Assembly (NCBI RefSeq): GCF_002803515.1
Contig: NZ_PHQX01000001.1
Coordinates: 1,736,001 to 1,800,000 of the forward strand
Length of the DNA stretch: 64,000 nucleotides
Source of the DNA: Stenotrophomonas lactitubi
GTDB taxonomy: Bacteria > Pseudomonadota > Gammaproteobacteria > Xanthomonadales > Xanthomonadaceae
Reading direction: 5' to 3'
The notes beneath the pieces were generated by a model. That model was not told the DNA's origin and did not search any database. It saw only the letters and a program-made list of their open reading frames with translations. The position numbers and the translations under genes were made by a program. Shown piece after piece: positions 52,639 through 64,000 of the stretch. Each line of letters starts with the position of its first letter. The first letter of the stretch is position 1.

Positions 52639-52776
52639 GGTGAGGGTGCTGTCCTGGAGTGAACGATGATCAAGCGGTTCGCACTGCTAACGCCATCTGA
52701 ACGTCGCAATCCGCTAGGGTGATGGAAATCGCGTAGTCAGGCCGCATATTGTCCCCAACTGCCGCCGGAGTAATCC

Positions 52777-55059
<2,283 letters not shown>

Positions 55060-55092
55060 GCGTCTGCCGGGCACTGCCCGGCGACGGAGGCA

Positions 55093-55123
55093 ACGACAGG
55101 GCGGCTCAGGCCGCCCTTGTCGT
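55093..55123 (+). terminator. Hairpin terminator after clpA
   Basis: ACGACAGGGCGG, a loop, then CCGCCCTTGTCGT: a 12-bp stem 33 bp past clpA. The T-run is poor. It also overlaps the side of the convergent gene at 55132. Confidence 0.6.
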
Positions 55124-55131
55124 GTCAGCCT

Positions 55132-55527
55132 TCAGCGGCTGCGCTGGCGGGCCATGCGCTGGAAGGTGGCAGCTTCGAGGGGCTCGATCCGCTCGACCGT
55201 GCAGCTGGCGCGGTCGGTTTTCAGCACGCTGCGCGAACCGCCGCACAGCTGGTTGCTCTCGCCCTGGGTTTCAAACGCCAGCCGGCGCGAGGTCACGGCG
55301 CTGTTGCAGGAGGCGGTGAAGATGACGCGGTAGTGCTGGTCACCATTGCGCAGCAGCACATCGCGATCGGCGCCGGCGCGCACGATCTGCTGGTCCTCAC
55401 TCAACGCAATGCAGCTGTCGCCGGTGGTGGCTGGCGGCGTGTCGGCGGCCTGGGCGGCGGGAGCGATCAGGGCGGCAGCGATGAGTGCGAGAGCGGCGAA
55501 GCCGGCGGGCAGGGAATGCATGTTCAT
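55132..55527 (-). CDS. Exported small protein of unknown function
   Basis: 131 residues with a signal peptide (to ~30, LIAPAAQAAD) and a ~95-residue mature part with four Cys (SCIALSEDQ, TASCNSAV, NQLCGG, RASCTVE), likely two disulfides. It resembles small periplasmic proteins seen in xanthomonads (possibly DUF6491); this could not be checked. The start could be the ATG at 55527 or 55521; neither has a strong ribosome-binding site. Confidence 0.6.
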   Translation of the reverse strand: MNMHSLPAGFAALALIAAALIAPAAQAADTPPATTGDSCIALSEDQQIVRAGADRDVLLRNGDQHYRVIFTASCNSAVTSRRLAFETQGESNQLCGGSRSVLKTDRASCTVERIEPLEAATFQRMARQRSR

Positions 55528-55676
55528 GGCGGGGGCAGGGGGTGGCGATCCGGACTGGATCGGGTGCCACGATGACGCCGCCGGTGCGAATGCGAATCTG
55601 CCGCAAGCATGGCTGACCGATGTCACGGTGCATTCGGTCAGGGTGCCGTCCGGCAGGGCCGGATTTCAGGCATGAC

Positions 55677-55703
55677 AAAAGGCCAGCGTCCAGGGCTGGC
55701 CTT
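55677..55703 (-). terminator. Rho-independent terminator of infA
   Basis: Minus-strand AAGGCCAGCCCTGGACGCTG then GCCTTTT: a 9-bp stem and four T, 28 bp past the infA stop. Confidence 0.8.
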
Positions 55704-55730
55704 GTCGGGGTGGCGCAACGCGCCAGCCGC

Positions 55731-55949
55731 TTACTTCATTCGGTAGGTGATACGACCCTTGGTCAGGTCGTACGGGGTCATTTCAACCTTGACCCGGTCA
55801 CCGGTGAGGATGCGGATGTAGTTCTTGCGCATGCGGCCGGAGATGTGGGCGATGATTTCGTGCCCATTTTCCAGACGAACGCGGAAAGTGGTGTTCGGCA
55901 GCGTCTCGCTGACGGTGCCCTCGAACTCGATGGAATCGTCTTTCGACAT
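55731..55949 (-). CDS. infA: Translation initiation factor IF-1
   Basis: 72 residues, the exact family length, one S1/OB domain ([49 protein letters not shown]). It binds the ribosomal A site in initiation. ATG at 55949. It lies between clpA and aat, as in many gammaproteobacteria. Confidence 0.98.
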   Translation of the reverse strand: MSKDDSIEFEGTVSETLPNTTFRVRLENGHEIIAHISGRMRKNYIRILTGDRVKVEMTPYDLTKGRITYRMK

Positions 55950-56035
55950 GTAGTCCTGTGCGGTTCAGAAAACGGCCACGTTGGGCCTAAGGCGCAGCAT
56001 TTTACGCGTCAAACGCCCAGCTTGCAAAGATTGCG

Positions 56036-56776
56036 TTATTCCCCGGCAAAATCCGCTGCCGGCACGCGCCCGACCAGCTGAGTCCAGGCGCCTTCCCGGC
56101 CCGGTGCCTGCACCGCGCTGCGGACCTGTTGCAGAAACGGCGCGCGCGGCAGGTGCTCCGCCCCCATGCGCAGCAGGTGCGGGTTCTCCACCTGCGCATC
56201 GATCAGTGGCCAACCCCAGCCACGCAGTGTCCGCGCCAGTGCAGCCAGCGCCACCTTGGAACCGCCGCTGGCGCCACTGAACATGCTTTCGCCGAAGAAC
56301 ATCGCACCGATGGCCACGCCATAGATGCCACCGACCAGCGTCTGCCGGTCCCACACTTCGAAGGAATGCGCGAATCCCAGGTCGTGCAGCTGGCTGTAGG
56401 CATCCACCATCGCCGGGCTGATCCAGGTGCCGTCCTGGCCGGGGCGGGGCGCGCTGGCGCAGGCGCGCATCACCTGGCTGAAAGCGGTATCGGCGGTCAC
56501 TTCCCAGCGGCTGCCGCGCAGTTGCCGGCGGAACCTGCTGCTCAGGTGCACACCGTCGGTACGGAACACCATGCGCGGGTCCGGCGACCACCACAGGATC
56601 GGCTCGCCCTCGCTGAACCACGGGAAGATGCCGCCGGCATAGGCGTTGAGCAGGCGCAGCGGATGCAGGTCGCCGCCCACGGCCAGCAGCCCGTCGGGTT
56701 GGCGCAGGGCGGTCTCGGCTGGCGGGAAGGGGGCATCCGGCGCATCGGCCAGGCGCCAGGGAAACTGACGGGTCAT
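56036..56776 (-). CDS. aat: Leucyl/phenylalanyl-tRNA-protein transferase Aat
   Basis: 246 residues with GLLAVGGDLHPLRLLNAYAGGIFPWF, the WWSPDPRMVF motif and the GGIYGVAIGAMFFGESMFS segment of the GNAT-like core. It adds Leu or Phe to N-terminal Lys/Arg, making substrates for ClpS-ClpAP. The ATG at 56776 fits the family N-terminus; one at 56824 would add 16 residues. Confidence 0.96.
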   Translation of the reverse strand: MTRQFPWRLADAPDAPFPPAETALRQPDGLLAVGGDLHPLRLLNAYAGGIFPWFSEGEPILWWSPDPRMVFRTDGVHLSSRFRRQLRGSRWEVTADTAFSQVMRACASAPRPGQDGTWISPAMVDAYSQLHDLGFAHSFEVWDRQTLVGGIYGVAIGAMFFGESMFSGASGGSKVALAALARTLRGWGWPLIDAQVENPHLLRMGAEHLPRAPFLQQVRSAVQAPGREGAWTQLVGRVPAADFAGE

Positions 56777-56847
56777 GCCGGCATTGTATTCGTCGTGGCG
56801 ATACGCGATGTCTGGCACCATCACGCTTCACCGGCAAGGAGCCCCGC

Positions 56848-58116
56848 ATGAGCGACCCCATCACCGCCATCCTCGATGCGTACGATGCGCCGCGCACACG
56901 CAATGACAGCCTGGGCATGCTGTTGACCCTGGCCAGCGAAGACCGCCCCCTGCTTGGCGAGCTGCTGCTGCAGGCGCTGGAGCGCCGCTCGCCCAGCTCC
57001 GCCTTCCTCGATACGGCGCTGGATCTGCTGCCGGATGAAGCTGTCGCGCCGGTCTGTATCGATGCCTGGCGGCGCTATCGTGACGGCGAGCGCAGTGAGC
57101 TGCTGACCAGCGTGCTGGAGTTCGCCAGCTACCAGGCGCCGCAGGTGCTGCAGGAGGACTGGGACGCGCTGCTGGCGGTTGCCATCGAGGATGACATCCA
57201 ACTGGCCCCGCAGGTCTGGCAGGCACTGCCGCCGCCGGTCGCGGCGAACTGGGCGCATCGGTTGACCGAGGCCGATGACGATCGCGAACTGGAGCGCGCC
57301 AAGGCAGTGCTGTTGGCCAACCAGCCGGAAACCCATGCTGCCGCGCGTGGCTACCTGGCCGACTGGAGCGATCTGGATGCGCAGGTCTGGGCGCACTGGG
57401 CGGGCCTGGCCGATGGTCCCCGGCTGCACCGCCTGCATGGCCAGCAACCGCTGCACCTGCGTTTCGGAAGCAGGCAACATCGTGCACAGGTGGCCGAAGA
57501 GCCGGGCTGGCGCAAGCGGATCTGGCGGCTGCACCCCACCTGGAATGGCGGTCAGGTGCAGCATGCGGGGAGCATGGGCGGCCCGCTCGACGCCGTGTGC
57601 GGCAGCTGCCATGCACCGCTGCAGCGCCTGCTGCAGACCGACACTGCGGCGCTGGAAGAGGGAGCGGCCGGCTCGATCACCCTGGGCCTGTGCCTGGACT
57701 GCTGCGGCTGGGAAGATCCGCCCGTGCGTTTCTATCGCCACGATGCGGACGGCGTGCCCAGCTGCCACCCCAGCCAGCACCGTGAGGTGCCGATCAATCC
57801 CACCGACAGCGGGGACCTGATGCAGGCCGACGTCGGTCTTGCCGCGATGGACAGCCCTCGCTGGCAGCAGCAGGACTGGGGCCAGTCCAATCATCGGCAG
57901 AACCTGTCGCGCGTGGGCGGCGCGCCGAGCTGGGTGCAGAGCGCGCACTACCCGGCGTGCATCGACTGCGGCGAGCAGATGCCTTTCGTGATGCAGCTCG
58001 ACTCGACGTTGCCGACCACCAATGAAGGCATGTTGCTGTGGGGGAGTGGCGGCATGCTCTACAGCTTCTGGTGCGCGAAGTGCCGGGTGAGCGGGCATTT
58101 CTGGCAGTGCACCTGA
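56848..58116 (+). CDS. Cys-rich protein, DUF1963-like C-terminus
   Basis: 422 residues. The N-terminal ~170 are helical, HEAT-like, with leucine-rich repeats of ~20 residues. Then come CGSCHAPLQRLLQ and LCLDCCGW Cys pairs, and a C-terminal end YPACIDCGEQMPFVMQLDS...GSGGMLYSFWCAKCRVSGHFWQCT resembling the DUF1963/YwqG fold. The Cys pairs suggest zinc sites. The function is unknown. ATG with AAGGA 8 nt upstream; divergent from aat with 71 bp between. Confidence 0.65.
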   Translation: MSDPITAILDAYDAPRTRNDSLGMLLTLASEDRPLLGELLLQALERRSPSSAFLDTALDLLPDEAVAPVCIDAWRRYRDGERSELLTSVLEFASYQAPQVLQEDWDALLAVAIEDDIQLAPQVWQALPPPVAANWAHRLTEADDDRELERAKAVLLANQPETHAAARGYLADWSDLDAQVWAHWAGLADGPRLHRLHGQQPLHLRFGSRQHRAQVAEEPGWRKRIWRLHPTWNGGQVQHAGSMGGPLDAVCGSCHAPLQRLLQTDTAALEEGAAGSITLGLCLDCCGWEDPPVRFYRHDADGVPSCHPSQHREVPINPTDSGDLMQADVGLAAMDSPRWQQQDWGQSNHRQNLSRVGGAPSWVQSAHYPACIDCGEQMPFVMQLDSTLPTTNEGMLLWGSGGMLYSFWCAKCRVSGHFWQCT

Positions 58117-58139
58117 GCGCAGTGCCCTGAATTGCTCTG

Positions 58140-58163
58140 GTAGATGCCAACCTTGGTTGGCAC
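58140..58163 (+). repeat. GTAG-type palindrome
   Basis: GTAGATGCCAACCTTGGTTG plus GCAC, between the convergent genes ending at 58116 and 58176. Confidence 0.75.
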
Positions 58164-58175
58164 GCTTCTCCGACG

Positions 58176-59300
58176 CTACGGTTCCGCACGAAACGGGCTA
58201 TGCCCCTGCAGCTCCTGCTGGTAGCGCCGCACATCCCGCCGCTCCTGCCGGCACCAGTCGCGCAGCGCCTCGGCAAACTCCGCATCGGCCACCCAGTGCC
58301 GGCTTCGCACGATGGTCGGCAGGAAGCCACGCGCCAGCTTGTGCTCACCCTGCGCGCCGGGCTCGAAACGGGCTATCCCCTCGCGCAGGCAGTATTCGAT
58401 GCCCTGGTAGTAGCAGGCCTCGAAGTGCAGGCCGGGCAGGGTGGCACCGCCCCAGTAGCGGCCGTACAGCGTGTCGCCACCGCGCAGGCACAGCGCGCCG
58501 GCGATGGGTTCGCCGTCCTGTTCGGCCAGGAACAGCACCAGTCCGCGCCCCAGTGAAATCGCCAAGTGGCGCAGGAAGGCTTCGGTCAGCGCTGGCGCGT
58601 TGCCGTATTCCAGGAACGTCTGCAGGTAGAAGCGGTACATCGCCTGCAGATCGGCGCGGCTGGCTTCGTCGCCATGCACCACCCGGAAGCTGATGCCCTG
58701 GCGGGTGACCTTGGCCCGCTCCTGGCGGATGTTCTTGCGGTGCTTGTGGTTCATGGCGCCGAGGAACTGCTCGAACGTGCTCCAGTCACCCGGGTTCTGC
58801 CACTGGAACTGGATGTCCTCGCGCAGCAGCCAATCGTCACTGAAGGCCGTTTCGTCAGCCACCGTGTGGAAATTGATGTGTGCCGACGACACGTCGAGTG
58901 CGGGCATCTGTTCGCGCAGTGCCGTCAACAGCGCAGCGCGCTGCGAATCGTCACGGGCCAGCAGGCGCGGGCCGGTCACCGGCGAGTACGGCACCGCGCC
59001 GAGCCACTTCGGGTAGTAGTCGCGGCCGTGGCGCGCATAGGCATTGGCCCAGGCGTGGTCGAACACGAACTCGCCATGCGAGTTGGTCTTCAGGTAGCCG
59101 GGAGCGGCGCCGACCAGGGTGTCACCGTCCCACAGGGTGAAGTGTTGCGGCTGCCAACCCCAGTCCTCGCGCAGGCAGCCGTGGGTTTCCAGGCCGGACA
59201 GGAAGGCGTGGCTGACGAACGGGTTGCGGCCGTCGTGCAGGGCATCCCAGTCGGTGGCGGGAATGGACTGCAGGGAGTCGAGGAAGCGGGCGGTGGGCAT
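58176..59300 (-). CDS. FemAB-like GNAT-family protein (PF04339 type)
   Basis: 374 residues. The N-terminal half carries NPFVSHAFLSGLETHG...W and KTNSHGEFVFDHAWANAY. The C-terminal half has an acetyltransferase-like core with LVLFLAEQDGEPIAGALCLRGGDTLYGRYWG and ACYYQGIEYCLREGIARFEPGAQGEHK. The family is widespread in proteobacteria, proposed to act on peptidoglycan or peptides but uncharacterised. ATG at 59300. Confidence 0.8.
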   Translation of the reverse strand: MPTARFLDSLQSIPATDWDALHDGRNPFVSHAFLSGLETHGCLREDWGWQPQHFTLWDGDTLVGAAPGYLKTNSHGEFVFDHAWANAYARHGRDYYPKWLGAVPYSPVTGPRLLARDDSQRAALLTALREQMPALDVSSAHINFHTVADETAFSDDWLLREDIQFQWQNPGDWSTFEQFLGAMNHKHRKNIRQERAKVTRQGISFRVVHGDEASRADLQAMYRFYLQTFLEYGNAPALTEAFLRHLAISLGRGLVLFLAEQDGEPIAGALCLRGGDTLYGRYWGGATLPGLHFEACYYQGIEYCLREGIARFEPGAQGEHKLARGFLPTIVRSRHWVADAEFAEALRDWCRQERRDVRRYQQELQGHSPFRAEP

Positions 59301-59491
59301 GAGGGGAAAGGATAGGGCAGGACGATCGCGAACGGTGTTGGCGGAAGCGGATTGGTTCGTTCTGCCTGAGGGTGAGGAAAGTTCGAATTCTGCGTTGATG
59401 TGCGCGTGGTGCCGAACTCCAGCGCGGTGACGGGCCAGGGTGTGTTGCGTCGCAGAAGCGGTGCATTCATTTCACGCATGGAGTAGCCACA

Positions 59492-61000
59492 ATGAACCGA
59501 ACGCTTCGCTCTGTAACACTTTCCGTGCTGCTGTCCCTGTTGGGGGGCGTGCTTATGACCAGCCCTGCGCAGGCCGCTGAATCCCGCCCCCCGATGGAGC
59601 AGGACGCGGGGCTCAACATACTCTTGACTCAGAAGGCGCGCGACATCCTCGAACGCGTCCGTCTCGTCGATGGGCAGGCGCGGAGCCGCCGGGTCGAGGT
59701 GTCAGCGGATATCGCCAACGGTGTTGTGACCGTGGCCTTGGATCGGAACTTCCTGCCTGCCGATTACGGACCGTCGTTCGAGGATCAGAGAAGCGAGATC
59801 AGTTTTGGGCTGCTGCATTGGGCCGAGCAGGCGGCTCCGTTCAGTCGTGTCATTTTTCTGTATGACGGAAAAGAGGTCGAGCACTATTTTCCTGCTGTGC
59901 AGGAGGCGGATAGCGCCGCCCGCGAGGTGCGGCGGAAACGACGAGAAAGGTCAGGAAAGGGCGCTGGGATGGCTTTCGTTGCCGCTGGGCACGGCTATTT
60001 CTACAGTCACAGATCGAACGACTGGGTGACGTCTCGTCCAGAAGTTCATGGCGTTTCCGAAGGGATCGTAACCCCGTCGTATGCAGACGAGCTGAAGCAA
60101 TTGATCGAACAACGAAGCCGAATGCCGGCTGTTCGTCCCCGTGTACAGCAAGGGGGTGGTCTGGTTCACCCGCCCAGTGGAAAGGAGTGGTGGACGATGG
60201 CCGCGCGCTATGCAATAGCCGAACAATATCCCGGCAATGTCGCGATCTGGAATACCTATGCGGGCAGCACCCTGTGGGATAGGGAGGAACGTGAGGACAT
60301 CAATAGTCGGCCGCTTCTGGCCAATCATATTGACGCAGAGGTGGCCATCCACCTGCACAGCAACGCAGAAGCGACGGGGAACGTACGCGGAGCGCGTGTC
60401 ATCGTACAGCCGGGACAGGCGGAGGATGCGGCGTTGGGGCGGAGCGTACTGTGTGCGATGAAGGAGGTTGTCCAGGCGCAATCGGGCTACGAGTCCTTCG
60501 CCGTCGCTCCTGATGTGCATTCCGACAACAAGGGCGAGAATCGAGAGGCGCATATGCCATCGATCATCGTGGAGACCGCCTTCCACACGAACTCGGATGA
60601 CGCCAAAGCGCTTCTCGACCCAGCCTTCCGGTCCGCCGCGATGAAGGGCGTTGAGAAGGGCTATCGGTTGTGGGCGGCCGGGAAGGCATGCGAGCCGCTG
60701 GTGCTAAACGCGATAGCGGATATCGATGTGCCGGTTCAATCATCACGAGCCTTTGATCTTGGCTATCTGGGCAACCCCCAGCATCCAGTGGTCGCGCAGT
60801 TCTCGCTGGCGTCCTGTTCGGAGCCTGGGGCCTGTACGCCGTGGGAAGCAACTTTTGATGACCCCGCGACGCCGATGACGATCGATCTTGCCTGCAATGG
60901 CTCCAGCCCCGGCATTGCGCGCTGGAGTGTGGTGCTTCGGGACGCGGACGGCGTTGCAGCGCCACCGGTCGAGTTCCAGCAGAGTTGCGTGCAAGCCTGA
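59492..61000 (+). CDS. Secreted N-acetylmuramoyl-L-alanine amidase (Amidase_3 type)
   Basis: 502 residues: a signal peptide (1-29, SPAQAAE), a ~130-residue N-terminal domain without clear match, and an Amidase_3 catalytic region with zinc ligand His167 (AAGHGYFYS), HIDAEVAIHLHSNAEA and catalytic Glu in IIVETAFHTNSDD. A C-terminal ~100 residues look like a beta-rich wall- or substrate-binding domain. It cleaves the lactyl-peptide bond in peptidoglycan. GGAG 8 nt before the ATG. Third-position GC is lower than in its neighbours, which suggests acquisition. Confidence 0.82.
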   Translation: MNRTLRSVTLSVLLSLLGGVLMTSPAQAAESRPPMEQDAGLNILLTQKARDILERVRLVDGQARSRRVEVSADIANGVVTVALDRNFLPADYGPSFEDQRSEISFGLLHWAEQAAPFSRVIFLYDGKEVEHYFPAVQEADSAAREVRRKRRERSGKGAGMAFVAAGHGYFYSHRSNDWVTSRPEVHGVSEGIVTPSYADELKQLIEQRSRMPAVRPRVQQGGGLVHPPSGKEWWTMAARYAIAEQYPGNVAIWNTYAGSTLWDREEREDINSRPLLANHIDAEVAIHLHSNAEATGNVRGARVIVQPGQAEDAALGRSVLCAMKEVVQAQSGYESFAVAPDVHSDNKGENREAHMPSIIVETAFHTNSDDAKALLDPAFRSAAMKGVEKGYRLWAAGKACEPLVLNAIADIDVPVQSSRAFDLGYLGNPQHPVVAQFSLASCSEPGACTPWEATFDDPATPMTIDLACNGSSPGIARWSVVLRDADGVAAPPVEFQQSCVQA

Positions 61001-61016
61001 AGGCGAACGGGGCATT

Positions 61017-61038
61017 GCCAGGCATGGCCTGGCACTAC
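61017..61038. repeat. GTAG-type palindrome
   Basis: Inverted copy with stem GCCAGG/CCTGGC and GTAG at 61035-61038 read on the minus strand, just after the amidase stop. Confidence 0.7.
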
Positions 61039-61045
61039 TGAAAAG

Positions 61046-61075
61046 AAAAGGCCGGCGCTCTCGCGTCGGCCTTTT
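61046..61075. terminator. Bidirectional terminator between amidase and trxB
   Basis: AAAAGGCCGGCGC, a loop, then GCGTCGGCCTTTT: A- and T-runs on both sides. The genes are convergent. Confidence 0.85.
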
Positions 61076-61080
61076 GTCTA

Positions 61081-61103
61081 AGTCGAGCATTGCTCGACTC
61101 TAC
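61081..61103. repeat. GTAG-type palindrome
   Basis: Inverted GTAGAGTCGAGCAATGCTCG copy, 17 bp from the trxB stop, beside the terminator. Confidence 0.7.
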
Positions 61104-61120
61104 AGGAGCGGATTCACCTC

Positions 61121-62155
<1,035 letters not shown>

Positions 62156-62258
62156 TCATAGAGTGGCGGCTGGGGCAGGGCGATTCAAGCCGATGAACAG
62201 AACAGCGCCATCCACGGGCGGTTTCGGGTCCTGTCCCCGCTTGTGCGGCAACGGATAA

Positions 62259-62288
62259 CTGAAAACTGACGCCGTCTCGTTTATTATC
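62259..62288 (+). promoter_or_regulatory. Possible sigma-70 promoter of ftsK
   Basis: CTGAAA, 18 bp, TATTAT. The -10 is good and the -35 is 4 of 6. The predicted start is ~30 bp before the GTG. Confidence 0.35.
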
Positions 62289-62325
62289 AAACACTAACAG
62301 CACATTCCAAAGGTATGGTCTAAGG

Positions 62326-64000
62326 TGGCGAAGCAGGTCCCCGAACGCTCCAAGTCCGACGACAAAAAGGCATCGCGTCGCACGGCGGCAGCGGCCACGA
62401 CCGACAATCCACGCCGTCAGCGCCTGTGGCGAGACCTGGGTCTGATCGCCATCGCGCCGGCGCTGCTGTATCTGGCTGCAAGCCTTTTCACCTATTCAGC
62501 GACGGACCCGGGCTGGTCGCACACGGGCAGCGTGGTCGCGCCGGTACACAACATGGGCGGCCGCGCGGGCGCGTGGATCGCCGACGTGCTGCTGCAGCTG
62601 TTTGGCTATATCGCCTTCCTGCTGCCGGTGGTGCTGGGCGCGCTGGCCTGGATCGCAATGTTCGGCCTCAAGCGCGAGAGCAAGGGCGAGAACGATCTGG
62701 ACCCCGCGTTGCGGCTGGTCGGGCTGGTCGGCTTCCTGATTGCCGGCACCGGCTTCCTGCACGTGCGCCTGTTCAGTGGTGACGTGTCCCATGCCGGCGG
62801 CATTCTCGGCAAGCTGGTCGGCAATTCGCTCAGCGTCGGCTTTGGCGCGCTCGGGGCGAACCTGTTCGTGCTGGTGCTGCTGCTGGCCTCGATCACCTTG
62901 GCCACAGGCCTGTCCTGGTTCGTGGTGATGGAGAAGATCGGTCGCGGCGTGATGTCACTGGCGCCGTTGCTGGAGCGCAAGAAGGAGCAGGCCACCGAGT
63001 GGCAGCAGACCCGCGTGATGCGCGAGGAGCGCCAGGAAGTGCGCAAGGCCGATGCCGAAGTGCGCGCCAAGCGTGAGCCGGTGAAGATCGAGCCGCGCCC
63101 CGAACCAGTGATCGAAAAGAGTGATCGGGCCAAGCGCGACAACCAGATCCCGATGTTCCGCGGCGTCAATGGCGATGGCTCGGACCTGCCGCCGCTGGCC
63201 CTGCTGGATGATCCCAAGCCGCAGCCCGTGGGCTATGACAAGGAAACCCTTGACGCGCTGTCGCGGCAGATCGAGTTCAAGCTCAAGGATTTCCGCATCG
63301 ATGCACAGGTGGTCGGCGCCAACCCCGGCCCGGTCATCACCCGCTTCGAGATCGAGCCGGCGCCGGGCATCAAGGTCAGCCAGATCAGTTCGCTGGACAA
63401 GGACATCGCCCGCGGCCTGTCGGTCAAGTCGGTGCGTGTGGTCGATGTGATCCCGGGCAAGTCGGTGATCGGCCTGGAAATCCCCAACGTCACCCGCGAG
63501 ATGATCTACCTGTCCGAGCTGCTGCGCTCGAAGGAATACGACAAGTCGGCCAGCGCCCTGACCCTTGCACTGGGCAAGGACATCGCCGGCCGCTCGACCG
63601 TGGCCGACCTGGCGCGCATGCCGCACCTGCTGGTGGCCGGTACCACCGGCTCGGGCAAGTCGGTGGCGGTCAATGCGATGGTGCTGAGCCTGCTGTTCAA
63701 GGCGTCGCCGAAAGACCTGCGGATGCTGATGATCGACCCGAAGATGCTCGAACTGAGCGTCTACCAGGGCATCCCGCATCTGCTGGCGCCGGTGGTCACC
63801 GACATGAAGGAGGCCGCCAACGGCCTGCGCTGGTGCGTGGCCGAGATGGAGCGCCGCTACAAGCTGATGAGCGCGGTAGGCGTGCGCAACCTGGCCGGCT
63901 TCAACAAGAAGGTGAAGGACGCGCAGGACGCTGGCCAGCCGATGATGGACCCGCTGTTCAAGCCGAACCCGGAGCTGGGCGAGGCACCGCGGCCGCTGGA
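62326..64000 (+). CDS. ftsK: DNA translocase FtsK (3' end outside window)
   Basis: The first 558 codons. The N-terminal four-helix membrane domain (~37-200) anchors FtsK at the septum. Then come a short charged linker, the alpha/beta DNA-motor region with [22 protein letters not shown], and Walker A in [17 protein letters not shown] (~440). The linker is short (~90 residues) as in the SpoIIIE/FtsK proteins of this family. The start is GTG at 62326 ([15 protein letters not shown]); an ATG just upstream meets a stop at once. Confidence 0.95.

Overview
The window is high-GC chromosomal DNA (about two thirds G+C by eye) from a Xanthomonadaceae bacterium. It most resembles Stenotrophomonas, probably the S. 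maltophilia complex. The reasons are many small GTAG-type palindromes (SMAG/REP-like), three tandem flagellin genes, a fleQ-vemR-rpoN2 block, a ravS/ravR-like c-di-GMP locus beside the flagellar genes, and a chromosomal streptomycin-kinase-like gene beside clpS/clpA. No rRNA, tRNA, CRISPR array, integrase or transposase was seen.

Positions 1-37951 hold most of a polar-flagellum regulon, nearly all on the minus strand. From left to right: a partial MHYT-GGDEF gene; fliR-Q-P-O-N-M-L (export gate and switch); fliK-J-I-H-G-F-E (hook-length control, export ATPase, switch/MS ring); a 0.8-kb gap with two large inverted repeat elements; the regulators fleQ, vemR and rpoN2; fsnR; a PilZ protein with fliT, fliS and fliD; three flagellin genes; flgL-K-J-I-H-G-F-E-D-C-B; cheV; and, on the plus strand, flgA, flgM and flgN. 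flhA, flhB, flhF, fleN, fliA and the motor genes are not in the window.

Sigma-54 promoters (TGGCAC-N5-TTGCA) lie upstream of fliL, fliE, fliD, flgG, flgB and flgA. Sigma-28 promoters (TAAA-N15-GCCGATAA type) lie upstream of flagellin 3, fliS, cheV, flgM and a chemoreceptor gene at 47.2-48.4 kb. This fits a cascade RpoN2/FleQ, then basal body and hook, then FliA/FlgM, then filament and chemotaxis. A seventh, consensus-perfect sigma-54 promoter at 20265-20280 points away from fliD into a region with no plus-strand gene. It is the best candidate in the window for something undescribed, probably a sigma-54-dependent small or antisense RNA.

Positions 38-46 kb hold a signalling cluster: a PAS histidine kinase, a GGDEF-EAL-REC regulator (RavR-like, degenerate active sites), its coupled sensor kinase (RavS-like) and a PAS/GGDEF/EAL protein. 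With the MHYT-GGDEF protein, the PilZ protein and FleQ, this makes the flagellar region rich in c-di-GMP functions.

Positions 46-64 kb are mostly housekeeping: a chemoreceptor, hflD, mnmA, a Nudix hydrolase, a YbjN-like exported protein, clpS, an APH(6)-type phosphotransferase gene on the opposite strand, clpA, infA, aat (an N-degron set), three less characterised genes, a secreted amidase of atypical composition, trxB and the start of ftsK.
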